Shown here piece after piece: positions 1 through 8,867 of a stretch of 64,000 bases of DNA. The DNA comes from Clostridiales bacterium (GTDB lineage: Bacteria > Bacillota > Clostridia > Oscillospirales > Oscillospiraceae), in NCBI GenBank assembly GCA_012719035.1, contig JAAYBD010000026.1, positions 1 through 64,000 of the forward strand. The letters run 5' to 3'. The notes beneath the pieces were generated by a model. That model did not search any database. It was not told the origin of the DNA and was given only the letters and a program-made list of their open reading frames with translations. Made by a program: the position numbers and the translations under genes. Positions within the stretch are counted from its first letter, which is position 1. The number at the start of each line of letters is the position of its first letter.

Positions 1-1
1 C

Positions 2-961
2 AAAAAGAGCTTATATGCATCGGCGCTGATATTCACACTTTTCATGTCTTTATTAACTGCCTGTTTTGTCGAAAAAGGCAGAACAGACAGATCGGCATAT
101 GGAGATTTTGATGCCGGGGAGGGAGGAATTCCGCTTACCTCGGGCATATCCGCTTCCGAAATGGTATCGGCTGAGGCATCGGGGCTTAAAGTTAAGAGCA
201 ACGACAAGGTACTCCTTGACTATTCTAACACATCGGACGGTTACGTAATGATAAAATATACAGGCGTAAACTCCAAAGTAAAGGTCCAAATAACCGGACC
301 GAGCGGTACAGTCTATACCTATAGCCAGTCACTTACGGGTGAGTATGACGTATACTCCCTTTCCGACGGAAACGGCGACTATAAAATAGGGGTTTACGAA
401 AACATTTCCGGCAGCAGTTATTCAACGGCTTTTTTCTTCTCTATAACGGTCGCTTTGAAAGATGAATTCAGACCTTTTCTCATATCAAACAAGTATGTCA
501 ACTACAGCGCCTCCGGCAAGGTCGTAAAAAAGGCAGGTGAGCTGTGCAGCAATATAGACACAACACTCGGAAAAATAAAGGCAATATACGAATACCTTGT
601 AGATAATTTCACCTACGACTATCAGCTTGCCGAAACCGTTCAGAGCGGCTACATCCCCGATCTTGATGCCGTTTTAGAAAAGGGCACCGGGATATGCTTT
701 GATTATGCCGCGGTCATGACCGCCATGCTCCGCTCTCAAGGCATCCCAACAAAGATGGTTTTTGGATATACAGGTTCTGTATATCACGCTTGGATATCCG
801 TCTACAGCTGGGAAAGCGGCTGGATAAACGCCTATATATACTTTAACGGGAAAGAGTGGAAGCTCATGGACCCTACCTTTGCATCAAATGCAGATTCGTC
901 CGACGAGATTATGAAATATATCGGGAACGGAGCAAATTATACAGCTAAGTACCTCTATTAA
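2..961 (+). CDS. Transglutaminase-like lipoprotein (5' end outside window)
   Basis: The reading frame is open from base 2, so the true start lies before the window; 319 residues are visible. The visible N-terminus ends a lipoprotein signal peptide with a clear lipobox (L-T-A-C, Cys at visible residue 21), so the protein is probably anchored outside the membrane. The C-terminal third has a transglutaminase/papain-like core: Cys in GICFDYA, His in YHAW and Asp in MDPTF form the expected Cys-His-Asp triad. Such domains act as peptidases or cross-linkers; the substrate is unknown. The middle (roughly residues 60-150) is beta-rich and unassigned. It lies 88 bp before a GspF-type gene on the same strand, so a role in assembling or processing the pilus-like apparatus is possible but inferred. 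Confidence 0.85.
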   Translation, partial: KKSLYASALIFTLFMSLLTACFVEKGRTDRSAYGDFDAGEGGIPLTSGISASEMVSAEASGLKVKSNDKVLLDYSNTSDGYVMIKYTGVNSKVKVQITGPSGTVYTYSQSLTGEYDVYSLSDGNGDYKIGVYENISGSSYSTAFFFSITVALKDEFRPFLISNKYVNYSASGKVVKKAGELCSNIDTTLGKIKAIYEYLVDNFTYDYQLAETVQSGYIPDLDAVLEKGTGICFDYAAVMTAMLRSQGIPTKMVFGYTGSVYHAWISVYSWESGWINAYIYFNGKEWKLMDPTFASNADSSDEIMKYIGNGANYTAKYLY

Positions 962-1048
962 GCTCCGCTTCAGTTACAAAACGCCGTACACGTCAATATA
1001 ATGGGATAGCAAAAACAGCCCCCATTTATAAATTGGGAGGGCATCTAA

Positions 1049-2089
1049 ATGAAAACTCTTACACCTCAATATCTGTCCGGGTTTTGCAGAGAACTCAGCC
1101 TGCTTCTGCGTTCGGGCTTTACTTTAAGGGACAGTTTTCTTGTTCTGCACAGCGGCAACGACAGCAAAGCCTCAAAAGCCCTTATAGATACGCTTTATAT
1201 ATCTATAGAGAGCGGAATGCCGCTGTCAAAGGCAATGGAGGATACGGGCAGATTCCCGCAATATATGGTGGGCGCTGTAGGGCTTGGTGAGGACTCCGAC
1301 AGGCTGGCAGATGCTCTGTACTCGCTTTCGGAATACTACGACAGGCGCGAAAGGCTCTCTGCGAGCATACGCGGAGTTGTTTTTTACCCTCTGATACTTC
1401 TTATTATAATGGCGGCGGTGGTCCTTGTTCTTTTAACCCGGGTTCTCCCCATATTCGATGAGATATACGCGCAGATAGGCACGCAAATGTCCGCTCCCGC
1501 CGCTTCGCTTGTAAATATCGGAAAAGGCTTATCCTCTGCATCGCTGCTGCTTATGTCTGTTTTCGCGGTCATTCTGATTGGCATTATTTTGCTTAATAAT
1601 ATCCCCTCCATGCGAAAGGCGGTTTCCCGCAGGTTTGGATACCGCTTTATCGGCAGGGGTGTTTCCGAACGCATATCGGCGGTCAAATTCGCCGCGGCAA
1701 TGTCAATAGCTGTTTCCTCAGGTCTTGACTCTGAACAGGCAATGTTTTTTGCCGGCGACATCTGCCGCTCCGCACCCGGAATGTGCAGAAAAATGGAGGA
1801 ATGCAGAGAACATCTCGAAAAGGGAGATAGTCTTGAAAGCTGCCTTTTAAAATCGCGGATATTTTCTAAGCAGGTCAGCCACATGCTGGCTCTTGGAGAA
1901 AAGTCGGGCAGGACCGCTGAACTTATGGAGGAAGCGGCAAGGCGCTGCGAGGAAAAAGTGATCAGCGAGCTTGACGAGAGACTGAAAAAAATCGAGCCGG
2001 CTCTTGTGATTATCCTCTCACTCATCATTGGACTTATGCTGTTTTCTGTTATGCTTCCGCTTATCGGCATAATGTCGTCAATAATCTGA
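1049..2089 (+). CDS. Type II secretion/type IV pilus platform protein (GspF/PilC family)
   Basis: Inner-membrane platform protein of type IV pilus, type II secretion or competence machines, which links the assembly ATPase to pilin extrusion. At 346 aa it has the family's duplicated cytoplasmic T2SSF domain (about residues 10-110 and 210-310), each followed by membrane segments (about 112-138, 165-181 and 316-340). The motif 'GEKSGRTAELMEEAA' in the second repeat is typical. The start is set by GGGAGG 9 bp upstream. That SD lies in a possible hairpin (1018-1042) that could limit translation. No assembly ATPase or prepilin peptidase is visible, so they must lie upstream or elsewhere. It heads a run of small pilin-like genes. 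Confidence 0.9.
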   Translation: MKTLTPQYLSGFCRELSLLLRSGFTLRDSFLVLHSGNDSKASKALIDTLYISIESGMPLSKAMEDTGRFPQYMVGAVGLGEDSDRLADALYSLSEYYDRRERLSASIRGVVFYPLILLIIMAAVVLVLLTRVLPIFDEIYAQIGTQMSAPAASLVNIGKGLSSASLLLMSVFAVILIGIILLNNIPSMRKAVSRRFGYRFIGRGVSERISAVKFAAAMSIAVSSGLDSEQAMFFAGDICRSAPGMCRKMEECREHLEKGDSLESCLLKSRIFSKQVSHMLALGEKSGRTAELMEEAARRCEEKVISELDERLKKIEPALVIILSLIIGLMLFSVMLPLIGIMSSII

Positions 2090-2133
2090 TACTATGTAAA
2101 AACCAAAGGAGGGTATGGAAAGGACGGAAAACT

Positions 2134-2466
2134 ATGAATATGCGAAACCGCAAAACACCTTTTATACCGCTTCTGCGCGGACTTTTAGGCTCCTTCACCC
2201 TGTTTGTCCTTACACTGTCTCTTGTTATGACAGGTCTTGCCCATACCGTCAGAACCGTTGACACAGAGATAGAGCACAGCTTAGAGGATGGCATACGCCG
2301 CGCCGCAGTAAGCTGCTACGCCCTTGAAGGCGCGTATCCCGAGAGCTTAGCATACCTGAAGGAGCATTATGACCTCAGTGTGAATGAGGATATCTACGCT
2401 GTCCATTACGCTGTTTTTGCTTCCAACATTATGCCTGAAATAACGGTCATCAAACGGCAGGGTTAA
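2134..2466 (+). CDS. Small pilin-like membrane protein, function unknown
   Basis: 110 aa with a basic N-terminus (MNMRNRKTPF), one hydrophobic helix (about residues 14-37) and a soluble tail. The segment LLGSFTLF resembles a prepilin cleavage motif (G-FTLxE), but Glu at +5 is absent. The tail (LEGAYPESLAYLKEHYDL) resembles the repeat of minor pseudopilins that act on small peptides. It lies 44 bp after the GspF gene and 4 bp before the next gene, so it is probably in one operon. It is most likely a divergent pseudopilin; I do not recognise the exact family. Confidence 0.6.
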   Translation: MNMRNRKTPFIPLLRGLLGSFTLFVLTLSLVMTGLAHTVRTVDTEIEHSLEDGIRRAAVSCYALEGAYPESLAYLKEHYDLSVNEDIYAVHYAVFASNIMPEITVIKRQG

Positions 2467-2470
2467 AGTT

Positions 2471-2956
2471 ATGAAAAAAACAAAAATTAAAGCCGTCTGC
2501 ACCGCGGCGGTCCTGCTGCTGTTTTTCGCTTTTACAATCTCGGTGCTCTTTGTCCTTATGCTGCTCACACAATCTTACCGCTCTGCAGCCGTTTCCTCGG
2601 AGCTTTCCTACAGCGAACGGACCTGTATTTCCTATATTTCAGAAAAGCTCCGTCATGGTGACAGCGAGGGGGCTGTCTATGTGGGAAAATTTGACGGAGT
2701 GAACGCCCTTTTTATAGACACTGTTTTCGGTGATGTGCCATATAGCAGTATAATCTACTTTTACAACGGCTGGCTCTGCGAACTCTTTTGCGAAAAGGGT
2801 GCGGACTTCCGCCTTGCGGACGGAACAAGGATAATCGAAACCAAAGCTGTAAGCTTTTCGGAGCCGCAGCCTTCCCTGTTCTATATCGAAGCGACAAATT
2901 TAAGCGGTAAAACAGACAAACTGCACATATTTCTCAGGAGCGGAGGCGAAATATGA
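2471..2956 (+). CDS. Membrane-anchored DUF4860-like protein
   Basis: 161 aa: short basic N-terminus, one membrane helix (about residues 9-33), then an extracytoplasmic domain with alternating beta-strand patterns. Size, topology and position in a GspF operon fit a family annotated as DUF4860 in Clostridia, but this is by resemblance only. It overlaps the next gene by 4 bp (ATGA type), which suggests translational coupling. It is probably a minor subunit of the pilus-like apparatus. No catalytic motif is seen. Confidence 0.55.
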   Translation: MKKTKIKAVCTAAVLLLFFAFTISVLFVLMLLTQSYRSAAVSSELSYSERTCISYISEKLRHGDSEGAVYVGKFDGVNALFIDTVFGDVPYSSIIYFYNGWLCELFCEKGADFRLADGTRIIETKAVSFSEPQPSLFYIEATNLSGKTDKLHIFLRSGGEI

Positions 2957-3330
2957 AAAAGCGCATGAGCTTCCATTCCAAATTAATGCTGCTGGAACTT
3001 GCCCTTGTCATAGGCTTTTTCGCGGTCTTCGCCGCGGTCTGTCTCCGGATAATCATATCCGCACATCAAATATCCGAAAAAAACGTAAGGCTCACAAACG
3101 CCATAATAGCGGTGGAAAATGCCGCGGAATGCTTCAAAGCAGGCAAGGACCCCATAATTTTCTATGACGGGGACTGGAATCCGGCGGAGGAAAGCGAAGC
3201 TGCATATATTTTGGAACATGATTTCAATTCCCAGGATGGTTTTAGCACTGTAAAAATCAAAGTTCGGGACGAAAAAGGCGGTGAAATATTTTCGCTTACG
3301 GTAAATTCTTTAAAGGCGGCGGGACAATGA
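2953..3330 (+). CDS. Pseudopilin-like protein with divergent prepilin motif
   Basis: 125 aa. The N-terminus KLMLLELALVIGFFAVFAAV looks like a type IV pilin helix, with Glu at the fifth position after a presumed cleavage site, but the usual Gly before the cleavage point is Lys. The remainder is a short soluble domain with a beta-rich end. Four-base overlaps on both sides place it firmly in the operon. A pseudopilin role is inferred from the helix and context; without the Gly, processing by a standard prepilin peptidase is uncertain. Confidence 0.6.
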   Translation: MKKRMSFHSKLMLLELALVIGFFAVFAAVCLRIIISAHQISEKNVRLTNAIIAVENAAECFKAGKDPIIFYDGDWNPAEESEAAYILEHDFNSQDGFSTVKIKVRDEKGGEIFSLTVNSLKAAGQ

Positions 3331-3755
3331 ACAAAGGGAGATACACAGGACTCGGCAGCACTTCGCTCATTCTCGTTTTCTCGGTTCTCTGCCTTGCCGT
3401 TTTTTCGCTTCTGACACTTTCCTTGGTGAATAGGGAAAACACTTTGACCCAAAAATTCAAAGCATCCGTAGAAAATTATTATTCCGCAGACAGTATGGCA
3501 GTCGAAACCGCAGTAAAGCTTAGGAATGCTCTCTCCGACGGCAAAATCCCCGCAAAGATAAACGGAATTGCCATTCACAGCGATTCGAGCGGCTCATATT
3601 CCTTTGCCTGCCCTATAGACAAGGAGCATTCCATCGCCGTCAGACTGAAACAAGAAGCAGAAACGCTGAAAATTCTCTCATGGCAAAAAACGAATACGGC
3701 AGATTGGAGGCCCGAAGAAAGGCTGGGCATCTGGTCAGGCAAGGATGTCCCATAA
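3327..3755 (+). CDS. Small membrane-anchored protein of the pilus-like operon
   Basis: 142 aa with a basic, Gly-rich N-terminus, one hydrophobic helix (about residues 10-33) and a soluble tail of about 105 residues. It overlaps the preceding gene by 4 bp and is the last of four consecutive small membrane proteins. The tail reads like the N-terminal stem of a pilin followed by a small beta domain (FKASVENYYSADSMAVETA). I do not recognise a named family. It is probably another structural or minor subunit of the same apparatus. Confidence 0.55.
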   Translation: MNKGRYTGLGSTSLILVFSVLCLAVFSLLTLSLVNRENTLTQKFKASVENYYSADSMAVETAVKLRNALSDGKIPAKINGIAIHSDSSGSYSFACPIDKEHSIAVRLKQEAETLKILSWQKTNTADWRPEERLGIWSGKDVP

Positions 3756-3976
3756 AAATCAGTCCTGCAAAACGCTGCCGGCAGCTTCAGTCCGCCGCGG
3801 GAAACCGCGGCTTTTTTCTTTTTCGTCCGAACAACGGCGATAAGAGCTTATACGCTTCGATTTTATGCATCAAAACACAGCATGTAACCGCTATGAAACT
3901 ATTGCGTGTTATAAATACACCATATCAAAGCATCCGGGAGTAAAATTAACAGCGTTTTTTATAAGGACTAAATTTC

Positions 3977-4774
3977 ATGGGTAAAAAATTTCGCATGGTA
4001 TTGGCAGTCATTTTGTCTATTGTATTGGTTTACAGCGCCGCGCGTATCGTGATGACCGAAATAGAATACAAAAAGGCTGAGGATATCTATGAAAAAAGCC
4101 AAAACGAATATTTTCATTTTTTGGATAAAACAGCCCCGCTTTGGCAGGAGGCAGACAATTTATCGTCTGAGGAGTATTTTCCCGATGTATACGTGGACTT
4201 CAAGGCGCTCCGTACGGCAAACCCCGAAATTGCAGGCTGGATATGGATTCCCGATTCAAGCGTAAATTTCCCTTTGCTGCGCGCCGAAGACAACAGAAAA
4301 TACCTCTCACTCAGCTATGATATGCAACATACGGATTCGGGCAGCATTTTTATAGATTATCGCAACTCCCCCGACTTTTCCGATGACAATACAGTGATAT
4401 ACGGTCACAACATGAATAACGGGAGTATGTTCGGAAGCCTAAAAAAGTATTCCGATGCCGAATATATGGATGAGCACCGCAATCTGTACATCTTCACCGG
4501 TGAGCGCATATTCAAATATCGCGTTTTTTCCGCTTACAAAACAGAGAGCGGGAGCAGAAGCTACACATTGAGTTTTCCTGATAACACTTGCTTTTTTGAC
4601 TATATTGATTATGCTGTAACGCATTCAGGATATCGCATGGATTTCGCTCCCGAATCAAAAACACCCCTCCTTACGCTCTCCACCTGTACCTCGGGGGGGC
4701 AGAGCAAACGCTTTGTAGTTCATGCAGAGCTTATATCGGTAAAGGAATATGACAAAGCCCTTCCCGCATCCTGA
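3977..4774 (+). CDS. srtB: Class B sortase
   Basis: 265 aa cysteine transpeptidase that joins a sorting-signal protein to peptidoglycan or to another protein. An N-terminal signal anchor (about residues 5-25) precedes an extracellular sortase domain. Catalytic residues are visible: His in VIYGHNM, Cys in TLSTCT and Arg in SKRFVVHAEL. Features between the strands fit class B rather than A or D. It starts 221 bp after the pilin-like genes on the same strand, so it may be a separate unit; no LPXTG- or NPQTN-type substrate is encoded nearby. A hairpin follows at 4788-4822. Confidence 0.9.
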   Translation: MGKKFRMVLAVILSIVLVYSAARIVMTEIEYKKAEDIYEKSQNEYFHFLDKTAPLWQEADNLSSEEYFPDVYVDFKALRTANPEIAGWIWIPDSSVNFPLLRAEDNRKYLSLSYDMQHTDSGSIFIDYRNSPDFSDDNTVIYGHNMNNGSMFGSLKKYSDAEYMDEHRNLYIFTGERIFKYRVFSAYKTESGSRSYTLSFPDNTCFFDYIDYAVTHSGYRMDFAPESKTPLLTLSTCTSGGQSKRFVVHAELISVKEYDKALPAS

Positions 4775-4787
4775 TACGCACCCGCAA

Positions 4788-4822
4788 AACCCGCTCTCCG
4801 AAAGATACTCGAAAAGCGGGTT
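4788..4822. terminator. Hairpin between convergent srtB and germination genes
   Basis: An 8-bp perfect stem (AACCCGCT / AGCGGGTT) lies between the ends of two convergent genes. There is no clear T-run on either side, so termination activity is uncertain. Confidence 0.45.
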
Positions 4823-4851
4823 CACGCAAGCCTTTATCTATGAAAGCGGCA

Positions 4852-5955
4852 TCAAACTCCGCTTTCCTCTTTTCCGGCGTTCTGCTTTTTGCTTTTTACC
4901 TGCAGAAAAATCATAATAATAAGCGGTATGACAATCTGAAATAAGGGAGCATAGAATTTGTAGTATTGGATATGATTGAACATTTTCATGGTATTCTCAT
5001 ATAAAATCGTGGAAGTTATAACCATTATCAAAGTCAGGGGAGCGGCAAGCATTTTAAAATTGCCAAGGTTAAATAATTTTGCAAACCCTTTGCATGAAAC
5101 ATATAGGCAAACAGTTACTTTTACGAGTCCAAAAACAATATAGTTCGCTGAAACCAGCACCTCAATGCGGGAAAGGAAGTTTCCGATATCTACTATTCTT
5201 ACATCCGAATAGGACGGGAAATACAAAGAGCTGACCAACGGAAAACCTAAAACCATTATGCTTCCTATAACCAATACAAAAAGTATGAATCCGGAAACCA
5301 AAACAGCCGTCAGGTACAATGATGCTGGGCTTTTGTCCGTATTAACCACTGAAAAAACATTGATGAACAAAACAGTTTCCGCAAGCGGAAATGTGAAGGC
5401 TGATAGCGCCCCATTAAAAATAACTCCTATATCCTGAGTTAAAATTGGCTTTAAATTATTTATATCCATATATTTAAAGGTAAATCCGGTCAATAAAAAG
5501 ACAACGAAAACTACAAACGGCATAACAAAATAGGTCCCCCTGCCGAGTATTTCAATGCCTTTTATTACCGTAAAATATGCAATCAGGCCAATACATATAG
5601 CATTTGCTAACTGGGGCGTTTCGGGAAGCGAAACTACGTTTATATATTCCGTAAAATCCTTGATTACAAGAATCCCAAGGTGGAGCGTATAAACGCTGAA
5701 AAGGATGGTGATAATCGCCCCGCCTATTTTACCGAAAATCTGATAGGATAAGTCGAACAGATCCTGTTTAGGCGCAAGTGTATACAAGCGCGCATAAATT
5801 AGGACTACAGGTACAGACATGGCGATTCCAATCAACACCGATATCCATGAATCCTGTTCCGCCACCATACTGTTTCCGGTTACTAAAGAGCTTCCCAAAA
5901 GAAACAGTATAATCATGTTAACAACTTGCCTGCCGTTTATTTCTTCATTTACCAT
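4852..5955 (-). CDS. gerAB: Spore germinant receptor subunit B (GerAB-type permease)
   Basis: 367 aa integral membrane protein of the spore-germination branch of the amino acid/polyamine transporter superfamily, with about ten hydrophobic helices. In GerA-type receptors the B subunit binds the germinant in the spore inner membrane. The sequence begins MVNEEINGRQVVNMIILFLLGSS, typical of the family. It is third in an operon ordered A-C-B, starting 69 bp after the C subunit with SD AAGGTGAAGT. A, B and C together make one complete receptor. The ligand cannot be told from sequence. Confidence 0.9.
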   Translation of the reverse strand: MVNEEINGRQVVNMIILFLLGSSLVTGNSMVAEQDSWISVLIGIAMSVPVVLIYARLYTLAPKQDLFDLSYQIFGKIGGAIITILFSVYTLHLGILVIKDFTEYINVVSLPETPQLANAICIGLIAYFTVIKGIEILGRGTYFVMPFVVFVVFLLTGFTFKYMDINNLKPILTQDIGVIFNGALSAFTFPLAETVLFINVFSVVNTDKSPASLYLTAVLVSGFILFVLVIGSIMVLGFPLVSSLYFPSYSDVRIVDIGNFLSRIEVLVSANYIVFGLVKVTVCLYVSCKGFAKLFNLGNFKMLAAPLTLIMVITSTILYENTMKMFNHIQYYKFYAPLFQIVIPLIIMIFLQVKSKKQNAGKEESGV

Positions 5956-6024
5956 ACTTCACCTTCTTCGGAGAAAGTTTTTTCAATTCCCGACTTTGAA
6001 TCGGAATCAAATTATGAACACTGT

Positions 6025-7176
6025 TCATCCTACTCCTTTTGCCGTCTCATCGTACACGCCGCTGCCCATGATATCTACTTTGCAGTCAACATTGAACTTG
6101 ACGCTTTTAAACCTTTCGTTCCAGTCTTTGCCGTATTTCTCCCATTCTTTATAGTGATCCCGATATATTTGCAGACCGATTCCAAATATATCACTTTCCA
6201 GTTCCGTCTGAGCCTTATTGATCAATTTATATAAATCTTTTTCCATTTCTTTTTCAAGATGCTGCCTTATTTTTTCAACTCTATCGGTTTTCAAAAAATC
6301 CTCTTCTGTCTCCATCTCCCCGATATTTACTTCCGTATGGGTTTTTACATTTACGATTATATCGTCATTCTCAAATTGGATTTTTGTTTGAGTTTTGTTT
6401 TTATATATTTCAAAAGATTCATATGCTCCCTGTTCATCGTCCGCTTTTATAGTCAATAATCCCGTTTTTATTTTGTTATTAATGAACGATAGGTTTTTGG
6501 TTTCAAGCACGTCTAAATATTCAATCAACCTATCTTCATCGAATACGCCCACTCCGCAAAATTTCACAGCTTTTTTTTCTTCGGCCTCGATTATCTCCAA
6601 AGCGGGAATTACGGTTGAAATTCCATCAGCCTGAAGGGTATTAAAAATCTTATACGACTTTGTAAACGGCGATTCGCCGATTTCTTTTTCGGTGGTATCT
6701 AACAAATCATAAATTTTATAAGCTATGATAGGCGTTGAAATGCCCTCGGTCAATAAAATATCTTTTGCTTTGCAGCCCTTCGATATTGCAATATCCATTG
6801 CAATTCGGGTTTCATGATTTCTGACTGTCAAATCAAGTATTTCACTGATTCCGTATTTCGCCAGCTCTTCACCGATGATCATTACTCTGCAGTGCCCAAA
6901 ATACAATTTTTTTGATGATATCATCGTTAAATTGCGGACAGCCTCAAAAATAGTATTTCCGTCACTTTCAATTACGTTTACATTTGTCTGCGCTTTTTCC
7001 TCACTGCCGACAGTAATAATCTCTGCGGACAAGTGGTATCTCTTTCCCTCCTCACCAACATCAAGAGCCAATCCCGAGACATTTATAAGCCGATCTATCT
7101 CAACATAGTTCCAGCATCCTGTAAGGAGGAAAACATTCGATATAATCATAAATATTACTATTGCTTTTTTCCACAT
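6025..7176 (-). CDS. gerAC: Spore germinant receptor lipoprotein subunit C (Ger(x)C)
   Basis: 383 aa lipoprotein. The signal peptide ends in a lipobox (L-L-T-G-C at about residues 17-21) followed by WNYVEIDRL, a signature of Ger(x)C proteins. The mature protein is hydrophilic with the alternating alpha/beta pattern of the family and lies on the outer face of the spore inner membrane, where it is needed for receptor function. Its ATG lies one base after the stop codon of the A subunit gene, with AAGGA upstream, so translation is probably coupled. Confidence 0.92.
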   Translation of the reverse strand: MWKKAIVIFMIISNVFLLTGCWNYVEIDRLINVSGLALDVGEEGKRYHLSAEIITVGSEEKAQTNVNVIESDGNTIFEAVRNLTMISSKKLYFGHCRVMIIGEELAKYGISEILDLTVRNHETRIAMDIAISKGCKAKDILLTEGISTPIIAYKIYDLLDTTEKEIGESPFTKSYKIFNTLQADGISTVIPALEIIEAEEKKAVKFCGVGVFDEDRLIEYLDVLETKNLSFINNKIKTGLLTIKADDEQGAYESFEIYKNKTQTKIQFENDDIIVNVKTHTEVNIGEMETEEDFLKTDRVEKIRQHLEKEMEKDLYKLINKAQTELESDIFGIGLQIYRDHYKEWEKYGKDWNERFKSVKFNVDCKVDIMGSGVYDETAKGVG

Positions 7177-7177
7177 C

Positions 7178-8701
7178 TTACTTTTTCCTTACGATATTCT
7201 TTTTAACGAAAATCGGTCTTGTTATCATATATTCCCAGGATGCTCGGAAAACATTATCCTTAAATTCCTGGAACTTGTAAGACGATATTTGTGAAGTATA
7301 GATAACGCCGAATGATTTCATTGAAAACAAGTGTATTAATAATCCGATGCAGGCAAAGGCATAGCCGTAAATTCCGAGCATAGCCGAAGCGAACAAAAAT
7401 AAAAAGCGAAGGGTTACAACCGCACCTTTTACTTTCGGGTTTATTAGCCCCGTTATTGCCGTTACGGCTACGACAATGACCATAGGGGCACTTATAAATT
7501 TTGCATCAACTGCCGCCTGTCCTATTACCAGCGCTCCCACTATGCTCAAAGCCTGTCCAATGTTTGTGGGCATCCGCAGTCCTGTTTCTCTGATGATTTC
7601 AAATAAGACAAGCATAATAACGCATTCCACTATAGTCGGAAACGGAACGCCCTGGTGCGCCTCCATAATACTGAGAGCAAGGTCGGTCGGTATCATTTCT
7701 CTGTGGTAAGTGGTAAAGGACATATATACAGCAGGAATGCTGATGGTCATCAAAAAACCTAAAATTCTCAAAAACCTGCCTATAGACGCAAAATAGAAAT
7801 TAAGATAGTAATCGTCATTGGCTTGAAAATTTTCAATAAACAGATAAGGCACTGTCAAGACAACCGGTGTCCCGTCCAGAATTATAGCCACTCTTCCCTC
7901 CAGAAGTTTAGACGCTATAACATCAGGGCGTTCCGAAACACCTATCGTTTTAAAGGGTGACATCTGCGAGTCTTTTATAAGCTCAACGATATAATTTACA
8001 TCAAGCACTCCGTCTATTTCGATTTTGTCCAGACGTCTGTTCAGTTCGTCAAGCACTTCCTTGTCTACCAAGCTGTCAAGATAGCATATACAGGCTTTGG
8101 TGTTCGATCTCGTCCCGAATGTCCTGAACTTAAATTTTAGGTCCGGTGTCAATATCTTTCTTCTTATAAGTGAAAGGTTTATCAGTAAGGCTTCGGTAAA
8201 ACCCTCCCTCGGTCCGCGCAGTCCTTTTTCGTTATCTGGCTCTGTTATGGCTCTTGTTTGCCAGCCTTTGGTATTTATTATAATAGCCGAGCTGCTCCCG
8301 TCTACAAGCAGGACCGTATCACCATGAAGAAGCCCTTGGGATATCTCGTCCAAATTACCGGACTTTTCTACGGAATTTGTAGCAATGACCTGAGACAGTA
8401 TCTCATCGATCGTTTCATCGTTTTTTGACAAGCCCGTATTTGCAATAATCGGCTGAATAACGCTCTCATTGATGATTCTGTTGTCTATCATACCGTCAAA
8501 GAATAGAGCGCAGCATTTCACTTTATTATCCTTCTGATTTTCAAATTCCCTTTTTATCAAGGTTTCATCATCTTTGAATATCTGCTCGATTATCTCAATA
8601 TTTCTGCCCAATTCCTTCTCCAGCTTCTCGCCGCCCAGATGCAGAACACCTTTGTCGTCAGGCTCCGTTGATTTTTCTTTAAATTTTTTTAAAAGTGACA
8701 C
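7178..8701 (-). CDS. gerAA: Spore germinant receptor subunit A (GerA family)
   Basis: 507 aa. A soluble N-terminal half (about 1-290) precedes four to five membrane helices (about 295-460), the layout of GerA A subunits. Conserved stretches such as VLLVDGSSSAIIINTKGWQ and GPREGFTEALLINLSLIRRK are characteristic. The start is GTG, chosen because GGAGGGAACAGA sits directly upstream. It is first of the A-C-B operon. A candidate forespore-type promoter lies at 8734-8762. The family assembles with B and C into the germinosome of the spore inner membrane. Confidence 0.93.
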   Translation of the reverse strand: MSLLKKFKEKSTEPDDKGVLHLGGEKLEKELGRNIEIIEQIFKDDETLIKREFENQKDNKVKCCALFFDGMIDNRIINESVIQPIIANTGLSKNDETIDEILSQVIATNSVEKSGNLDEISQGLLHGDTVLLVDGSSSAIIINTKGWQTRAITEPDNEKGLRGPREGFTEALLINLSLIRRKILTPDLKFKFRTFGTRSNTKACICYLDSLVDKEVLDELNRRLDKIEIDGVLDVNYIVELIKDSQMSPFKTIGVSERPDVIASKLLEGRVAIILDGTPVVLTVPYLFIENFQANDDYYLNFYFASIGRFLRILGFLMTISIPAVYMSFTTYHREMIPTDLALSIMEAHQGVPFPTIVECVIMLVLFEIIRETGLRMPTNIGQALSIVGALVIGQAAVDAKFISAPMVIVVAVTAITGLINPKVKGAVVTLRFLFLFASAMLGIYGYAFACIGLLIHLFSMKSFGVIYTSQISSYKFQEFKDNVFRASWEYMITRPIFVKKNIVRKK

Positions 8702-8733
8702 TCTGTTCCCTCCGATACTCTGGATATAGTAAG

Positions 8734-8762
8734 TAGTATCTGTAAAAACATGAATAATAAAC
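8734..8762 (-). promoter_or_regulatory. Candidate forespore (sigma-G-like) promoter of ger operon
   Basis: On the minus strand GTTTA, 17 bases, GATACTA. The -10-like element differs by one base from the sigma-G consensus CATACTA; the -35-like element is a weaker match. It ends about 33 bp before the GTG start, and ger operons are known sigma-G targets, which supports the call. Confidence 0.35.
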
Positions 8763-8802
8763 CTGTTTTTTTGTCTTTGTCCGCGGATTTAAAATATATA
8801 AT

Positions 8803-8835
8803 TAAAAATGCGGCATTCAGCATCGAACACCGCAT
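8803..8835 (-). terminator. Rho-independent terminator of phosphoketolase gene
   Basis: On the minus strand ATGCGG and CCGCAT pair around a loop, followed directly by TTTTTAATT. It lies about 33 bp past the phosphoketolase stop codon. Confidence 0.75.
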
Positions 8836-8867
8836 CTTTGTAAATTTATTGATATCTTGACCGGAAC

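Noticed and set aside
3680..3943. 87-codon frame overlapping the end of the pilin-like operon
   Set aside because: Out of frame with the real gene, no SD, and composition unlike a protein.
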